64,000 nucleotides of DNA from Heliocidaris erythrogramma (GCA_025617745.1 CM046858.1:37713119-37777118), one strand, 5' to 3'. Positions 20,946 through 30,933 are shown, counted from the first letter of the stretch. Made by a program: numbers and translations. Notes: generated from the sequence alone by a model not told the origin.

Positions 20946-21560
20946 TTATATAAACTGGAAAAATATGTTTCTAATAAATTTGAAGAATATAAAAGAAAAC
21001 AAATTGAAACAGTTTAATTTCAAAATGCTCTATTACTTGATTCCTACCAAAAGGATGCTGTTTTTATGGCAACTGAGTAATTCCGATATACGTGAAACAT
21101 GTAACCGTACAGAAGATTTATGCTCTGTTGAAATGTAAGATGAACATTCCTTTTTTTTTTGGATAACTTATTCGACATGGTAAAAACATGTTTATAACGT
21201 AGACCTTGATTTTAACATTAGTACTTTGTTGCATAATTACCCAGAAAGAAGTATTGATGATATTTTGACTATTGCTTTTTGGAGCATAATTATACAAAAT
21301 GTTGATTTTGAGAACGAAAATGGAAAAGATGAAGGGAGGAAAAGATTGTGGTGTACTTTTTTGAAAGAACTTAAGATACGAATCGACAACAATACTGCCC
21401 TTGTAAAAGAAGGAAAACAAAAAAATGTATAATTTAACTGAAATCTTGAAAATGTATCTGTAGAATGTTATATTACTTTGTAACTTTTTGTTAAACGAAC
21501 ATTGAATGTGAGCTCTTTTGTTGCAATAAACACACCTGCTTAAGGCGAAAGAAAAAAAAA
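20946..21560 (+). pseudogene. LINE B C-terminal relic and 3' end
   Basis: Continuation of the L1/Tx1-type LINE after the nested Penelope element. It encodes INWKNMFLINLKNIKENK, FNFKMLYYLIPTKRMLFLW and QLSNSD, the conserved C-terminal block of L1-like ORF2 (KxxxFxxKLLxxILPT..LFxW). Then come a stop, frame breaks and an AT-rich 3' region with AATAAA near 21525 and an A-rich tail near 21550. Confidence 0.75.
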
Positions 21561-21576
21561 CACCGTGCTAATAATA

Positions 21577-21608
<32 letters not shown>

Positions 21609-21736
21609 ACAGCCAAGGAAAAAATTATTAGACCAAGAATTTTCTCACATTAACTTTCTTTATGATATATATATATATACATTTATATATACATTTATAT
21701 ATATCATAAAGAAAGTAAATGTGAGAAAATTACAAT

Positions 21737-21807
21737 GCCCCGACCGGGATTCGAACCCGGGACCCTGGATTACATGACCAGTGCTCTACCGACTGAGCTA
21801 TCCGGGC
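21737..21807 (-). tRNA. tRNA-like sequence copy 1 (Thr-like, probable pseudo-tRNA)
   Basis: The 71-nt minus-strand sequence has a D arm (GCTCAGTTGGTAGAGC), a perfect T arm (CCGGGTTCGAATCCCGG) and an anticodon arm CTGGT-CATGTAA-TCCAG. The layout matches animal tRNA-Thr(TGT), but position 33 is A instead of U, the 31-39 pair is T-T, and the acceptor stem has a G-G mismatch. Read with a 9-nt loop, the anticodon could be CAT. I call it a tRNA-derived repeat or pseudo-tRNA. Confidence 0.6.
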
Positions 21808-21856
21808 TCCCGTCGAAGCAAAGTAACAATCTCACATATAGCCCCCCTCTCTTTCC

Positions 21857-21993
21857 ATCGAGCGTAGGGGGTACAGAGATTGAGATTGAGATTGAAATTG
21901 AGTTTGAGTTTGAGTTTGAGTTTGAGTTTGAGTTTGAGTTTGAGTTTGAGTTTGAGTTTGAGTTTGAGTTTGAGTTTGAGATTAAGATTGAGA
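21857..21993. repeat. (GAGTTT)n / (GAGATT)n microsatellite
   Basis: An array of hexamers, mostly GAGTTT with GAGATT at the edges, at the centre of the palindromic tRNA-like unit. It resembles the simple-repeat tail of a SINE. Confidence 0.9.
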
Positions 21994-22023
21994 TTGTGAG
22001 ACTGTTACTTTGCTTCGACGGGA

Positions 22024-22094
22024 GCCCGGATAGCTCAGTTGGTAGAGCACTGGTCATGTAATCCAGGGTCCCGGGTTCGAATCCCGGTCGGGGC
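22024..22094 (+). tRNA. tRNA-like sequence copy 2
   Basis: Plus-strand copy, identical to copy 1 over the tRNA-like part and with the same trailer containing TTTT. It shares the same anticodon-loop defect (A33), which argues that the copies were spread as a repeat. Confidence 0.6.
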
Positions 22095-22347
22095 ATTGTA
22101 ATTTTCTCACATTTACTTTCTTTATGATATATTCAATTTACTTCAATCCTATCAATTATGATATTATAATTACGAATTCAATTGTCCTCTATAGAAATTC
22201 GTTGGCATGGATTTGCCCGACTATAGAGGGAAGACCTGTCTCATTGGTAGGCCATTATATAGCGTATGCATGGAATTGGTATGGATGCACCCCCTACGCT
22301 CGATGGAGAGTGGCTATATGTGACATTGTTACTTTGCTTCGACGGGA

Positions 22348-22418
22348 GCCCGGATAGCTCAGTTGGTAGAGCACTGGTTATGTAATCCAGGGTCCCGGGT
22401 TCGAATCCCGGTTGGAGC
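22348..22418 (+). tRNA. tRNA-like sequence copy 3 (more decayed)
   Basis: Third copy with GGTTATG in place of GGTCATG and a weakened acceptor stem (GCCCGGA against TTGGAGC). It shares about 20 bp of upstream sequence (ACTTTGCTTCGACGGGAG) and the downstream trailer with copy 2, so the repeated unit is larger than the tRNA-like part. Confidence 0.55.
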
Positions 22419-22504
22419 ATTATAATTTTCTCACATTTTCTTTATTTGTGATATATTCAATTTACTTCAATCCTATCAATTATGATATCACATATATATA
22501 TATA

Positions 22505-23540
22505 TGTAAGTTATCAATAAATTAAACAACCTTGGGAGAGATGAAATTTTACGAATTTCCGCCCATAAGGTTTCTTCAAAAAATGATTTTTTTTCTTTTT
22601 CTTTTTTTGGTAGAGGATCCAGCATATAGCAACGCAGTTCTCTAAGTGCGAAGCGCTAAAGGATACTAGCGGACAAATCAAAAAGTTCAGTGAAAGGAGA
22701 GAGAGTGAGAGAGAAGGAAAAACAGAAAACAAAGAATGAAAGAAAAGAAGAAAAGAAGAAAAGAAAAAAGAAAATGAGAAGAAGAGAAAAAAGAAAAGGT
22801 GAAGAACAATGAGAAACGTGACAGGAAGGGGAATAAGGGAGAGAGAGCTAGATAGAGAGAGACTCAGGGGTGAGTGACAAATAGAAAGGAACATAAAAAA
22901 GTGAGAAGAGGAGACAAAGACATGCGTTACTATGCTGGATGCTTTTTTAATAAAGTTCATCATTTTCTGATAAAGGCCTATGGGAGACAGTTCGTAGTAT
23001 TTCATCTCTCCAACCGTTGTTTAATTTATTGATAACCTTTGTGCAATTATTATTAACCGAGGCAGGACAATAATTATTTTCATTTGTATTTTTATATATA
23101 CATGCATGTTCACTATGTATGCATATATACATTTATTTATAATATTCAAGCTAAAGCTATCCAAAACAAGAAGATTGCCGTAGCTATCATTGGAAATGAA
23201 ATTAGAACCTGTAAAGAAGAAGAATAAAGCCCATATATACCTATTCTTTTTTTTAAATGTCCATTTATTACAAGGATACCAAATAATTATTATTAACTAT
23301 CTCCTGTATTTTGTTTTGTTGCTGTAATGAATTTATATTCTTACTTAATATCTTTGTTATCAAACAGGGCCTCATGCATAGAATACCACAACTATTGGTG
23401 AGAATGTGCTACCCTGTATAAATATCAGAAATAAATAGATAAATAAATAAACAAATAAATAAATATAATAATAAGTGTAAGAAGACTATGAAATTACATG
23501 AAGGGATAAAAAGAGGCAAAGTTATAAGGAATTGGCAAGA
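22505..23540. other. Intronic, purine-rich low-complexity DNA
   Basis: No gene. A GA-rich tract runs from about 22680 to 22900 (many GAAAAG and GAGAGA words) and produces a long minus-strand open frame of Ser/Leu/Phe-rich sequence that is purely compositional. (TAAA)n lies near 23425-23465. Confidence 0.6.
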
Positions 23541-23550
23541 TATTCATCAC

Positions 23551-23875
23551 CTTCGACGTTGATCAATGACGCAGCGAACCGCGACTTGTACTCGGAATGT
23601 AATAACCGGATTGGACTTGTTTCCAAAGAGTACTTCTCTTCCTACTGCTTGTCGTTTATATGCAACGTCTTTTGTATCCCCGGAATATTGCTTTCCTGTA
23701 GCCCAGTAAAGTTGCTTTTCTTTGACGTCCAAAGCCAAGCACTCGGTGAGAGCTGAAACAGGATCAAGGAGACCAAAACAGCGAAGAGCCGATTCTTTTA
23801 AATTCAACTTGTAAACATTAAGATAGACATGACAGGGAGGAAGACCGGGCCGCAAAGAAAACACTGTCGACTCAC
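23551..23875 (-). CDS. Exon of YWTD/LDLR class B-like gene
   Basis: A 325-bp minus-strand exon with acceptor 'gagtgttag' and donor 'gtgatg'. It encodes GESTVFSLRPGLPPCHV, LNVYKLNLKESALRCFGLL, then the diagnostic blade ALTECLALDVKEKQLYWATG, and continues REVLFGNKSNPVITF. The pattern 'ALxxxLALDxxxxxLYW' is the class B (YWTD) repeat; here the box reads YWAT. The start phase fits the upstream exon (G+GT, Gly) and the end phase (AG) fits the 16322-16507 exon. An alternative acceptor 12 bp downstream (gtcgacag) would also keep the frame. The introns on both sides contain LINEs. Confidence 0.75.
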
Positions 23876-24078
23876 CTAACACTCAGGAATTTTAGCAAAG
23901 CACGTATGATTCAACTATATTTTGACCAGCCAAATTAATTACAGTTTTTGGAGTAGTCTTGTCCCATCCTGATTTATGTGGCATAATGGAACGATAATTG
24001 TTATTTATCCTGAAAATCGTCATGTTTCTACGATAATGACATCCATGGATGTTTGAAGGCTTTTTCATGATGAACCAA

Positions 24079-24486
24079 AATTTATTTATTTATTTATTTA
24101 TTTATTATGGTATATGATGATTGACCAGCAGCACAGGGGCTGAAGGGGTCAATTTACAATCAGATATATATGTGCATATATACAATAGAATCGCATCAAA
24201 TATATAAAAAGATACATAATTGGAAGCAAAACGAAAATACTAAGATTTACGCTACACAAATAATAAGATAACAAGTGTGAAAAGTGAGAGAAAGAAAGAA
24301 AAAAAGAATAGGAAAGAAAAGGGAAGAGAAAGAAGGAAGGAGATAGATAGAAAGGAGAAGATTTGGGAGCAATACATAAATATAACCAAGTTAGAAAGCC
24401 ATAACCATGTAAAATGAGTCATTACATCTAGGCATGGAATCTGAGAAGTGAAAATGTTTGGGATGCAAAGCGTGGGGGGGGGGAGT
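24079..24486 (-). mobile_element. LINE C 3' region with (TAAA)n tail
   Basis: Sequence between the RT stop codon and a (TTTA)n run at 24079-24105, which on the LINE's minus strand is a TAAA-type 3' microsatellite tail as found in CR1/L2/RTE-like LINEs. It includes a purine-rich stretch (24285-24365). No host feature is seen. Confidence 0.6.
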
Positions 24487-25890
24487 TTATTTCAAGATTC
24501 TGGCAAGGTGAGGGATGTTGGATTTTCGATATCGTTCTGTATTGCATTTAATTGTAGGGAAGCCAGTCATGTTACGAAGCTGTCTTAAATTTGAATTACA
24601 TCTAGGGACGGGAAGAAGGTGTTTGTGGTGATCAGAGTTTTTGATTTTTTGTCCAAAGCTTAGCAAAAGGGAATCTCTTCTATCAGATAGAGTAGTGAGT
24701 TTAGTTATGGCAAGGGCATTGGCATAAGTCACGTTATAGCCTACAATTATTTTGAGGGCCCGCTTTTGAACAAATTCCAATTTATTATTCTCATTTAGGG
24801 TAATTGAGGTGTGCCAAACAGGGGAACAATATTCGAGTATGGGTCTTATGTACGTAGTGTAGACAGTTACCATATCCCCCAGGCTTGCCTTAGATTTCCT
24901 AAGGATACATAGTGTATACAATCTTCTGGATGCTTTTGACACAATATCTGAGATATGTAAGTTGCATTTTAGATCATTCTGAATTGTGATTCCGAGTAGT
25001 TTGAGATTTTGAACGACATTGAGTTGGGTTGAGTTAAGCTGGAAGTCGGTCCTGGGGTTTAAGTTCCTTAAAAATGATATGGTCATGAGGTTACATTTGG
25101 ATGGTTTGGGGAGCACGTCATTATCATTACACCATATTGAAAGACGATCTAATACAGATTGCAATGTAGGTTCAGCATTACGCTTCACAATTTCTCCAAG
25201 TGTTAAATCATCAACGTATTTCCATCGATTCTCGCAATCATTCACAGCATCATTAACAAAAATCAGAAACAAAACCGGACCCAACTTGGTACCCTGTGGT
25301 ACCCCATAGGATACCTCTAGTAGGGGAGAGTAGTAATTACAGACTTTGGTGCTCTGAGTGCGTGCAGTTAGGAAGCTGCAAATAATTGGGATGATCGATC
25401 TGCGTACACCTAACAGGATGAGTTTCTTGACTACAACTGAATGATTTACCCTATCAAACGCCTTAGTAAAGTCAATGGTAGTAAGATAGGCATAATGACC
25501 AGGTTTATCAAGGCCTTCCAACACAAACTTGAGCAAGTAGACAAGGTAGTGTGTAGTTGAACAACCCTTGACATTCCCAAACTGTTTCTCAATATGGTTC
25601 GATATATCCTCCACTACCCACTTTGCGATAAATGATTCAAGTACTCTCGAGAACAACGGGGTGAGAGATATAGGCCTTAGCTGGTCGAAAGAGCTTATTT
25701 CTTTGTCCTTCGGTACGGGAGTGATGGACGATGTTTTCCAGTCCTTTGGGAAAATGCCTTCCTGTAAGCATTTATTGAAAAGGTATGTCAAAGGTTCTGC
25801 GAGTTCCACAGCAAACTCCTTGACTAGGCGAGTAGGTAAGTCATTGCGATGAACTGATTTATTGGTTTTTAGTTTTCTCAGAAGAGACAC
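24487..25890 (-). CDS. LINE C reverse transcriptase (5'-truncated ORF2)
   Basis: A 467-aa uninterrupted frame covering the RT and C-terminal domains of a Jockey/CR1-type non-LTR retrotransposon. In order: LRPISLTPLFSRVLE (near residue 72), the FGNVKGCSTTHYL segment, DFTKAFDRVNH (motif A, near residue 145), YGVPQGTKLGPVLF (motif B), KYVDDLTLGE (motif C, YVDD instead of the common YADD), then KLLGI and RPILEYCSPVW in the thumb. The reading continues 5' of the first Met toward about 26310 (WASLRNQVQSEIGKAKANYY) but meets a stop, and the endonuclease is absent. It lies in an intron of the YWTD-like gene, on the same strand. The preserved frame suggests a fairly young copy. Confidence 0.9.
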   Translation of the reverse strand: MSLLRKLKTNKSVHRNDLPTRLVKEFAVELAEPLTYLFNKCLQEGIFPKDWKTSSITPVPKDKEISSFDQLRPISLTPLFSRVLESFIAKWVVEDISNHIEKQFGNVKGCSTTHYLVYLLKFVLEGLDKPGHYAYLTTIDFTKAFDRVNHSVVVKKLILLGVRRSIIPIICSFLTARTQSTKVCNYYSPLLEVSYGVPQGTKLGPVLFLIFVNDAVNDCENRWKYVDDLTLGEIVKRNAEPTLQSVLDRLSIWCNDNDVLPKPSKCNLMTISFLRNLNPRTDFQLNSTQLNVVQNLKLLGITIQNDLKCNLHISDIVSKASRRLYTLCILRKSKASLGDMVTVYTTYIRPILEYCSPVWHTSITLNENNKLEFVQKRALKIIVGYNVTYANALAITKLTTLSDRRDSLLLSFGQKIKNSDHHKHLLPVPRCNSNLRQLRNMTGFPTIKCNTERYRKSNIPHLARILK

Positions 25891-26310
25891 AATTTGCCCC
25901 CGATAGATGGTAGGTGGAGGGGAATTCGCAGGTAGGTATGCCGGGAGTAAGTTAAGATCTAGAGGTGGTAATTGATTGCATATTGTCGCAAAGTGGGTAT
26001 TGATGGCTGATGCTGTACGAACTGGATCGTTGTCAGCACCGGGTATAGCAACTCTCTTATTACCTAGTTAACATAGTTCCTTAATGTGTTTATGCGACTT
26101 CGCTGCTTGGCAACTCTTCTAATCCTGTATAGTTTGGTTGTAATAATTAGCTTTAGCTTTACCGATTTCTGATTGTACCTGATTACGCAAAGAAGCCCAT
26201 TTAGTATGGTCATTCTTTTGATGAGCCTTGTCCCTATCTTTTAAGAGTTGCTTGATTTTACACGTCATCCAAGGTTTGTCTTTATTGTTGAGCACATACT
26301 TAGAAAATCT
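25891..26310 (-). pseudogene. LINE C upstream linker (interrupted)
   Basis: The minus strand reads DKAHQKNDHTKWASLRNQV, SEIGKAKANYYNQTIQD, then a stop, and later PGADNDPVRTASAIN and LPPLDLNLLPAYLP. This is the usual connector between endonuclease and RT. The endonuclease is missing, so LINE C is 5'-truncated near 26310. Confidence 0.7.
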
Positions 26311-26911
26311 GATTTATAAAAAAAAATATTAAATTTATCTAACAAAAAGACACCAACTAGTGGTGAGGGATTTGAATTTTCAAATACTACCCTTAATAAA
26401 CCAAATGTCACGTTTAAACATCATACTGTTTTTGCCCATGTTAACATACTGATGTAAAAATCCATCAGGTCTATCGGCAAAGTAAACTACACTTCACCAT
26501 TTAACCTAATGTATTATCCTGCCTATGTACATGTATATGGTTGTCTCATCATGCCCCATTACATATCCATCCACATTCTTTATTGCAAAAACTCTGTTTC
26601 TTTATTCAATTATTGTGCAATGCATTGTACACACACTAGGTCAGGTACATTTATCGTAGTGACTATCAGTTTTGTACATCAAAAGGAGCAAAAACTTTGA
26701 CACCATATATCTTGCTTTGTGGTGTACTTTGTATTTAATATTTATTTTTGTCCTTAACAGAAAACTTTATCACAATAATGAACTCGTTTCGTGAGGATTG
26801 AAGCTCCATACAGCCGAAGTTTGTAGGCTACATATCTACTCTACCATTATTTGGGGGTGCTTACTAAGTATTTCCAAAACTTGACCTTTCGATATAATGC
26901 ACGTATTATAC

Positions 26912-27178
26912 CTTCACTTTTATCAGAGACGACCGTCCAATTCAGCATTCCCTTCTCATACATGCGAATGTCAAACTCCATAATTCTGTAGGTGAATGAC
27001 CAGCTTCCTTTAACGAGATTCATCCAGTAGAGTGTATCAGTCTTATCATCGAAGATTATGCTTCCGATGCGGGCGAAGCTGCCGAAATCTACAAACTTCG
27101 AGAAGACAAAGTCGCTCATATTTGCGACCCATATCCCAGTCCTGGGTGGATTGACGATAAGTAGTTGCACAGAAACAT
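26912..27178 (-). CDS. Exon of YWTD/LDLR class B-like gene
   Basis: A 267-bp exon with a textbook acceptor (a pyrimidine tract ending gctcttcacag) and donor GTATAATA. It encodes DVSVQLLIVNPPRTGIWVAN, then FVDFGSFARIGSIIFDDKTD followed by TLYWMNL, and MEFDIRMYEKGMLNWTVVSD. 'IGSIIFDDKTDTLYW' is a class B blade (IxxIxFDxxxxTLYW) with YWMN in place of YWTD. It is phase 1 at both ends. It follows the EGF-like exon after a 203-bp intron, and the joined codon is GAT (Asp). EGF followed by a YWTD propeller is the arrangement of LDL-receptor, LRP and nidogen-type extracellular proteins, so it is probably secreted or membrane-anchored. Confidence 0.8.
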
Positions 27179-27381
27179 CTGTGAAGAGCAAGCAAAGAGA
27201 TATCATTTAATACTTTTACAAATCTATTAAATGTGATGAATATTATTACTCTGTCATGCATAGAAGTCAGTATCAATCCAAAGTATTTTCAGACGAACTT
27301 GATAAATTTAACAAATGGTTTTTGCTTTTAATTCGAAAAACAGTCCTTTACCGCATAATAAGATTTAATTATGTAACTTAC

Positions 27382-27498
27382 CACAGTTTCTGCCCTCGAA
27401 ACCAAGACCACACTGGCACCAGTACGCTGGCGTATGACTGTGGGAAACTCTGCATGTACCACCGTTATGACAGGGGTTAGCGGAACAAATATTGTACC
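27382..27498 (-). CDS. EGF-like domain exon
   Basis: A 117-bp exon with acceptor 'ttattcgcag' and the strong donor GTAAGT. It encodes YNICSANPCHNGGTCRVSHS and then YWCQCGLGFEGRNC. The six cysteines in the pattern C-x4-C-x5-C-x11-C-x1-C-x8-C, with PCxNGGTC and GxGFEGRNC, define a single EGF-like module. No DxNE-type calcium-binding motif is seen before the first cysteine. It is phase 1 at both ends, as usual for mobile EGF exons. It sits between a cysteine-bearing exon (29082-29249) and the first YWTD exon, all in compatible phase. Confidence 0.85.
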
Positions 27499-27801
27499 CT
27501 GCGAATAAATGAGACACGTATGAGAGCTGTCATTGACATTAGAGGCAATCAGACGATACGAATATCTACACGTGCATATTTCGATCGCTTTGAACATGGA
27601 TGACGGTACATGCAAAGATATAAACACAGTAGGGTTGGCCAGAGCGTCTATTTCGGCCTCTTTGCCCTAACTCTGCTCTCGCGGCTTCTGCGAGCCAGCT
27701 GTATGCGTAATTGCATATGCAGTCAATACGCACTCGCTACGCGTAATTTAAAAAGTAGATTACGAGATTTTCGGTAAGATACTGTGTTCTGTTTCAGTAG
27801 C

Positions 27802-28232
27802 TACGTTCATACGGGACTTGTAGTTTTGAAACTTTAAGTTAACGAAACCACGACTCCCTAACCGCAACGAGAGTTTACACGAGCCCTAAACAACAAGCTG
27901 AAACCACAAGCCGAGCGATCGTCATAATTAACCCCAGAAGTAGATACTACCGATTGTGTGTACAGTACACATACAGATCCCGTGTTAATAATTCGCGCGA
28001 AGGGTATGACCCGGAAGTTTAACATGAACAGCGAGGTAATCGCTAATCGAGACTGCGACGGAGGACCACCCACTGCTCGTGGTTTCGGCCTTAACCACAG
28101 CTCGCTTGTGCTTCTAGAACTACAAGTTAACTTAAACTTTCGAAACTACGAGTCCGTTCAAACTTACAGTTAACTTAAAGTTTTGAAACTACAAGCGAAA
28201 CTTAAAGTTTAGCTCCCATCGTGTGAACGTAA
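27802..28232. mobile_element. TIR element (about 430 bp) in an intron
   Basis: TACGTTCATACGGGACTTGT at the left is matched in inverted form by the right end (CATCGTGTGAACGTAA). Both arms then carry GTAGTTT(T/C)-AAAACTTTAAGTTAAC-type sequence. The right arm repeats the ACTTAAAGTTT motif several times. It encodes no protein and is a non-autonomous DNA element between the EGF exon and the exon at 29082. Confidence 0.7.
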
Positions 28233-28282
28233 CTTAAGTCAGCTTAGGAATTACACCTTCCGTTTGTGAATCAGCTCTGCAA

Positions 28283-28524
28283 CACTACAAAAATCAGGGT
28301 GTTATTTCAACACCATCTCTGTATCTATATTGGGCTATACCAGATAAGTGTTAAAACAATACAAATTTGGAATCAAACCGGTATTGTTTTAACATTAAAT
28401 GGTATTGTTTTAACACTTATCTGGTGTTGCCCAATATCGAACTAGTGTTGTTTTAAAACTTATCTGGTATAGCCCAATATTGATACCGAGATGATGTTGA
28501 ATTAACACCCTGGTTTTTGCAGTG
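28283..28524. mobile_element. 242-bp MITE with CACTRCAAAAA ends
   Basis: The left end CACTACAAAAATCAGGGTGT is matched by ACACCCTGGTTTTTGCAGTG at the right. Inside are several inverted copies of a GTGTT(A/G)TTTTAA word and of ATCTGGTATAGCCCAATAT, giving nested hairpins. The CACTR-type end is reminiscent of EnSpm/CACTA elements, but no target duplication is evident. Confidence 0.75.
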
Positions 28525-28770
28525 TGATACTGAAGTGTTGAAATGTTCAAATACAATGTAGGTCTCTCTACATCCGCAGTTTCGTTATATCCTCTCAGTT
28601 CTCCTTTGGTAACAAAACTGCATATTGAACGGTAAATGGTCTTTTGAGGAAATCTTCATTAAAGCACTGTAAAATGCTATGTAACCGTATTAATGGCGAC
28701 CCATCCCATGTATATTATTGGTTTCCTATTAAAAATGAATGTTCCATTGCTAAGGTATACCTTACAACCC

Positions 28771-28792
28771 CCCCCCCCCCCCCCCCCCCCAC
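28771..28792. repeat. Poly-C tract
   Basis: A run of about 22 C on the plus strand inside an intron. It makes polyproline or polyglycine in two overlapping chance frames. Confidence 0.9.
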
Positions 28793-29081
28793 CCGCCTCG
28801 AAAAAAGTACCCAAAAGACACCCATAGAATATTTTGACTACCAACACTTTCAGAACATCTCGTTGACATTTTATAAATATAGGAATGATTGTGCAAGAAC
28901 ATGGAAATGTTCTTTCAACACAAGGAATAGTATCCCTGTATCGGCCAGTGGTATCCATGTCAACATCCCATGCAAACACCACGTTGAATTCAAAATAGTG
29001 TAGACTTATATTGCCGTGGACAAAACTTCCATAAAATTCTGCTAGAATATTCTTATCAAGCTTTCTATCTACTATCTTTAC

Positions 29082-29249
29082 CGGTATGAGGTGGTTCGCA
29101 TATGATTATCTCAGTACTCTGTGTTAACGCTGTTGATGACTCGTTGAAGACCGCACCCTTTACAGTTCCTCTGATGACCGTGCCATCGGGAAGCAATGAA
29201 GCAGGACACATGCTTTTTTCAGGGCACATCCATGTTTCACCGTTTAAAC
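29082..29249 (-). CDS. Cysteine-bearing exon upstream of EGF exon
   Basis: A 168-bp minus-strand exon with acceptor 'gttatactag' and a good donor GTAAAG. It encodes LNGETWMCPEKSMCPASLLP, then DGTVIRGTVKGAVFNESST and EIIICEPPHTG. It has three cysteines and an N-glycosylation sequon (NES), consistent with an extracellular protein. I do not recognise the domain. It is phase 1 at both ends, so it joins the EGF exon in frame (G+GG). It is the most 5' exon I can assign; the start of the gene and any signal peptide were not found upstream. Confidence 0.6.
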
Positions 29250-29420
29250 CTAGTATAACCAGAGGAAAGGGTGTTTCGTAAATTTACTTTTCAAACACCG
29301 ATATGTAATATGTTAACAGAAATACTTGACACACTTGACACAGTCACGCCGTGTCGACAGCATCACCAATCTCAGTTTTCCATTTCTCAAAGCTAGAATT
29401 TCGTGGTCCACGAAGTGGCC

Positions 29421-29500
29421 TTAACCAATTGGCTACGGGAACCGGATCGTCCCTGTATTAAGCCTATGGGAATGACAGAATTCAGTAGTCAACGGGTTAA
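29421..29500. mobile_element. 80-bp mini-MITE, copy 1
   Basis: It starts TTAACCAATTGGCTACGGGA and ends TAGTCAACGGGTTAA, imperfect inverted ends with TTAACC/GGTTAA termini. A second copy of almost the same length and sequence is at 48935-49016. It is very short for a transposable element. Confidence 0.7.
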
Positions 29501-29504
29501 TATG

Positions 29505-29745
29505 GGGTAACCTCGCTAGTCATAAGGACCGCTATCCATAACGCGTGACTAAATGAATAGCGGTTCTGTATGAATAGCGGTTCTCATGAATAGCGAGCAA
29601 ACCATAGACAAATTACCTCGCTATTCATAAGGACATCCGTTCATAAGGACCACTATTCATAACAGTTCATAAGGACCGCTATTCATAACGCGTGGTAAAT
29701 GAATAGCGGTTTTCTATGAATAGCGATCCTTATAAATAGCGAGCG
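29505..29745. repeat. Palindromic array of GAATAGCGG / CCGCTATTC words
   Basis: The words CGCTATTCATAAGGAC and ATGAATAGCGG alternate in both orientations at least ten times. Two successive units (about 29510-29608 and 29617-29742) each start CCTCGCTA, contain ACGCGTG and end in AATAGCGAGC, so each can fold on itself. No coding. The origin may be a fold-back element with internal tandem growth. Confidence 0.75.
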
Positions 29746-30001
29746 GACCCGCTTAATATACCCCGTATAAGAACATCAATGGGCTAGCAGTCTTCAGATT
29801 TTACATACGTTGAGTTAGGTCAACATTGATATATGTGCCAATGAGGAAGAATTATCACAATCTTCATGCGAATGCATATCTGTATACGTTTGAAGAATGA
29901 ATCCCGCAAAATGGATTCGGCAAAACCTTCAACTGCTAACCACTTATTTCAAACATTTTGGAGGATTAATATGCAAATAAGGCTTGTTTTACTCTTCTAA
30001 C

Positions 30002-30003
<2 letters not shown>

Positions 30004-30045
<42 letters not shown>
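30004..30045. repeat. (AT)n microsatellite
   Basis: About 20 AT units. Shorter AT runs also occur near 8457, 21585, 21667, 22494 and 30212. Confidence 0.95.
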
Positions 30046-30047
<2 letters not shown>

Positions 30048-30196
30048 CCTAATGGGTACATTAGGAGGACAGTTTTTGTCTCATTTCTATAGACAACTGT
30101 CGACCTAATGACACCAACTGTCTACCTAATGTAGGGGTCGCTATTATGACGGAATAAACCGCATTGTTAGGTGTCGACCTAATGTACCCTTTAGTA
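30046..30196. mobile_element. About 150-bp fold-back element
   Basis: The left end CTAATGGGTACATTAGGAGG is matched by the right end GACCTAATGTACCCTTTAG. The internal words 'gacctaatg' and 'ctacctaatg' repeat the terminal motif. It is bracketed by AT and TATACACAC microsatellites. Confidence 0.65.
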
Positions 30197-30212
30197 AAAT
30201 ATACATACATAC

Positions 30213-30248
<36 letters not shown>

Positions 30249-30933
30249 TCACCGTCTCTTAACAGCATTAAGGGCACCAGCAGGCGAATTAGAATCTATT
30301 ATTAAAACAAACAAGAGCAAAATGGTAAATCGTCAGCTATCTATAAGTTTATACATTGTACTTCTATTTATTTTGGTTGCAAAATAGCTACTCGGGGGAG
30401 AATAAATATATAAAAGTTTTAGTTTGTAACGCAGTTTTAGTATCCTCTCAATTCTTCCCTTCTTATAACTGATATATAACGTATTTCAATTTTTTTACCA
30501 TAGTCTGGTAGAGTTGAAAGCGAAGTCGAAAATTACAGATTTCTAAAAATTCATGTCGGACCATAACAAGGACTCGGAGCCGGTTAACATAAGTATTAAT
30601 TTCTCCAAAGGACAACTAGGAAAAATTATTAATTTGTCTTTTGTGTGCTTACCCAAACCATACCATGCTTTTAAAAAGTACTCAAGCGGGTAAATTTTTC
30701 ACTTATTTCTTTCTAGGTATGGTGTACCTCTCTGTATATTTGAAAATTTTACCCGTCTCTTTCATGTTTGCTAGTATGTCTCTTTATTACTCCTCTCATA
30801 TGCACATTTTTTTTTTCTGTAAATCAGTAACCATTACTTGGGTAACTCCTTGCTTTGTAGCAGTCGGAAAATAAAATGTTCAGATATTTTCAAAGTGCTG
30901 GGCTGACGTCACAACAAGAGAGTTAAGTATAGA

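Larger units (their letters stand above)
21699..22131. repeat. Palindromic tRNA-like unit around a (GAGTTT)n core
   Basis: The left arm (21699-21836) contains a tRNA-like sequence on the minus strand; the right arm (21995-22131) is its inverted copy on the plus strand, both followed by the same trailer (ATTGTAATTTTCTCACATTT). Between them lies a GAGTTT hexamer array (about 21897-21978). Because both arms encode the same conceptual peptide, the frames here are artefacts of the tRNA-like sequence. Confidence 0.85.

Noticed and set aside
21565..22096. Peptides reading RDSNPGPWIT and PRPGFEPGTLDY
   Set aside because: These are the familiar false translations of a tRNA T arm and D arm, not proteins.
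22514..23005. 163-codon minus-strand frame rich in Ser, Leu and Phe
   Set aside because: It is read from a GA-rich low-complexity tract with no domain and no splice or promoter context.
28677..28982. Minus-strand frame with WDVDMDTTGRYRDTIPC as a possible further exon
   Set aside because: No convincing acceptor and donor pair or matching phase with adjacent exons, and it runs into the poly-C tract.
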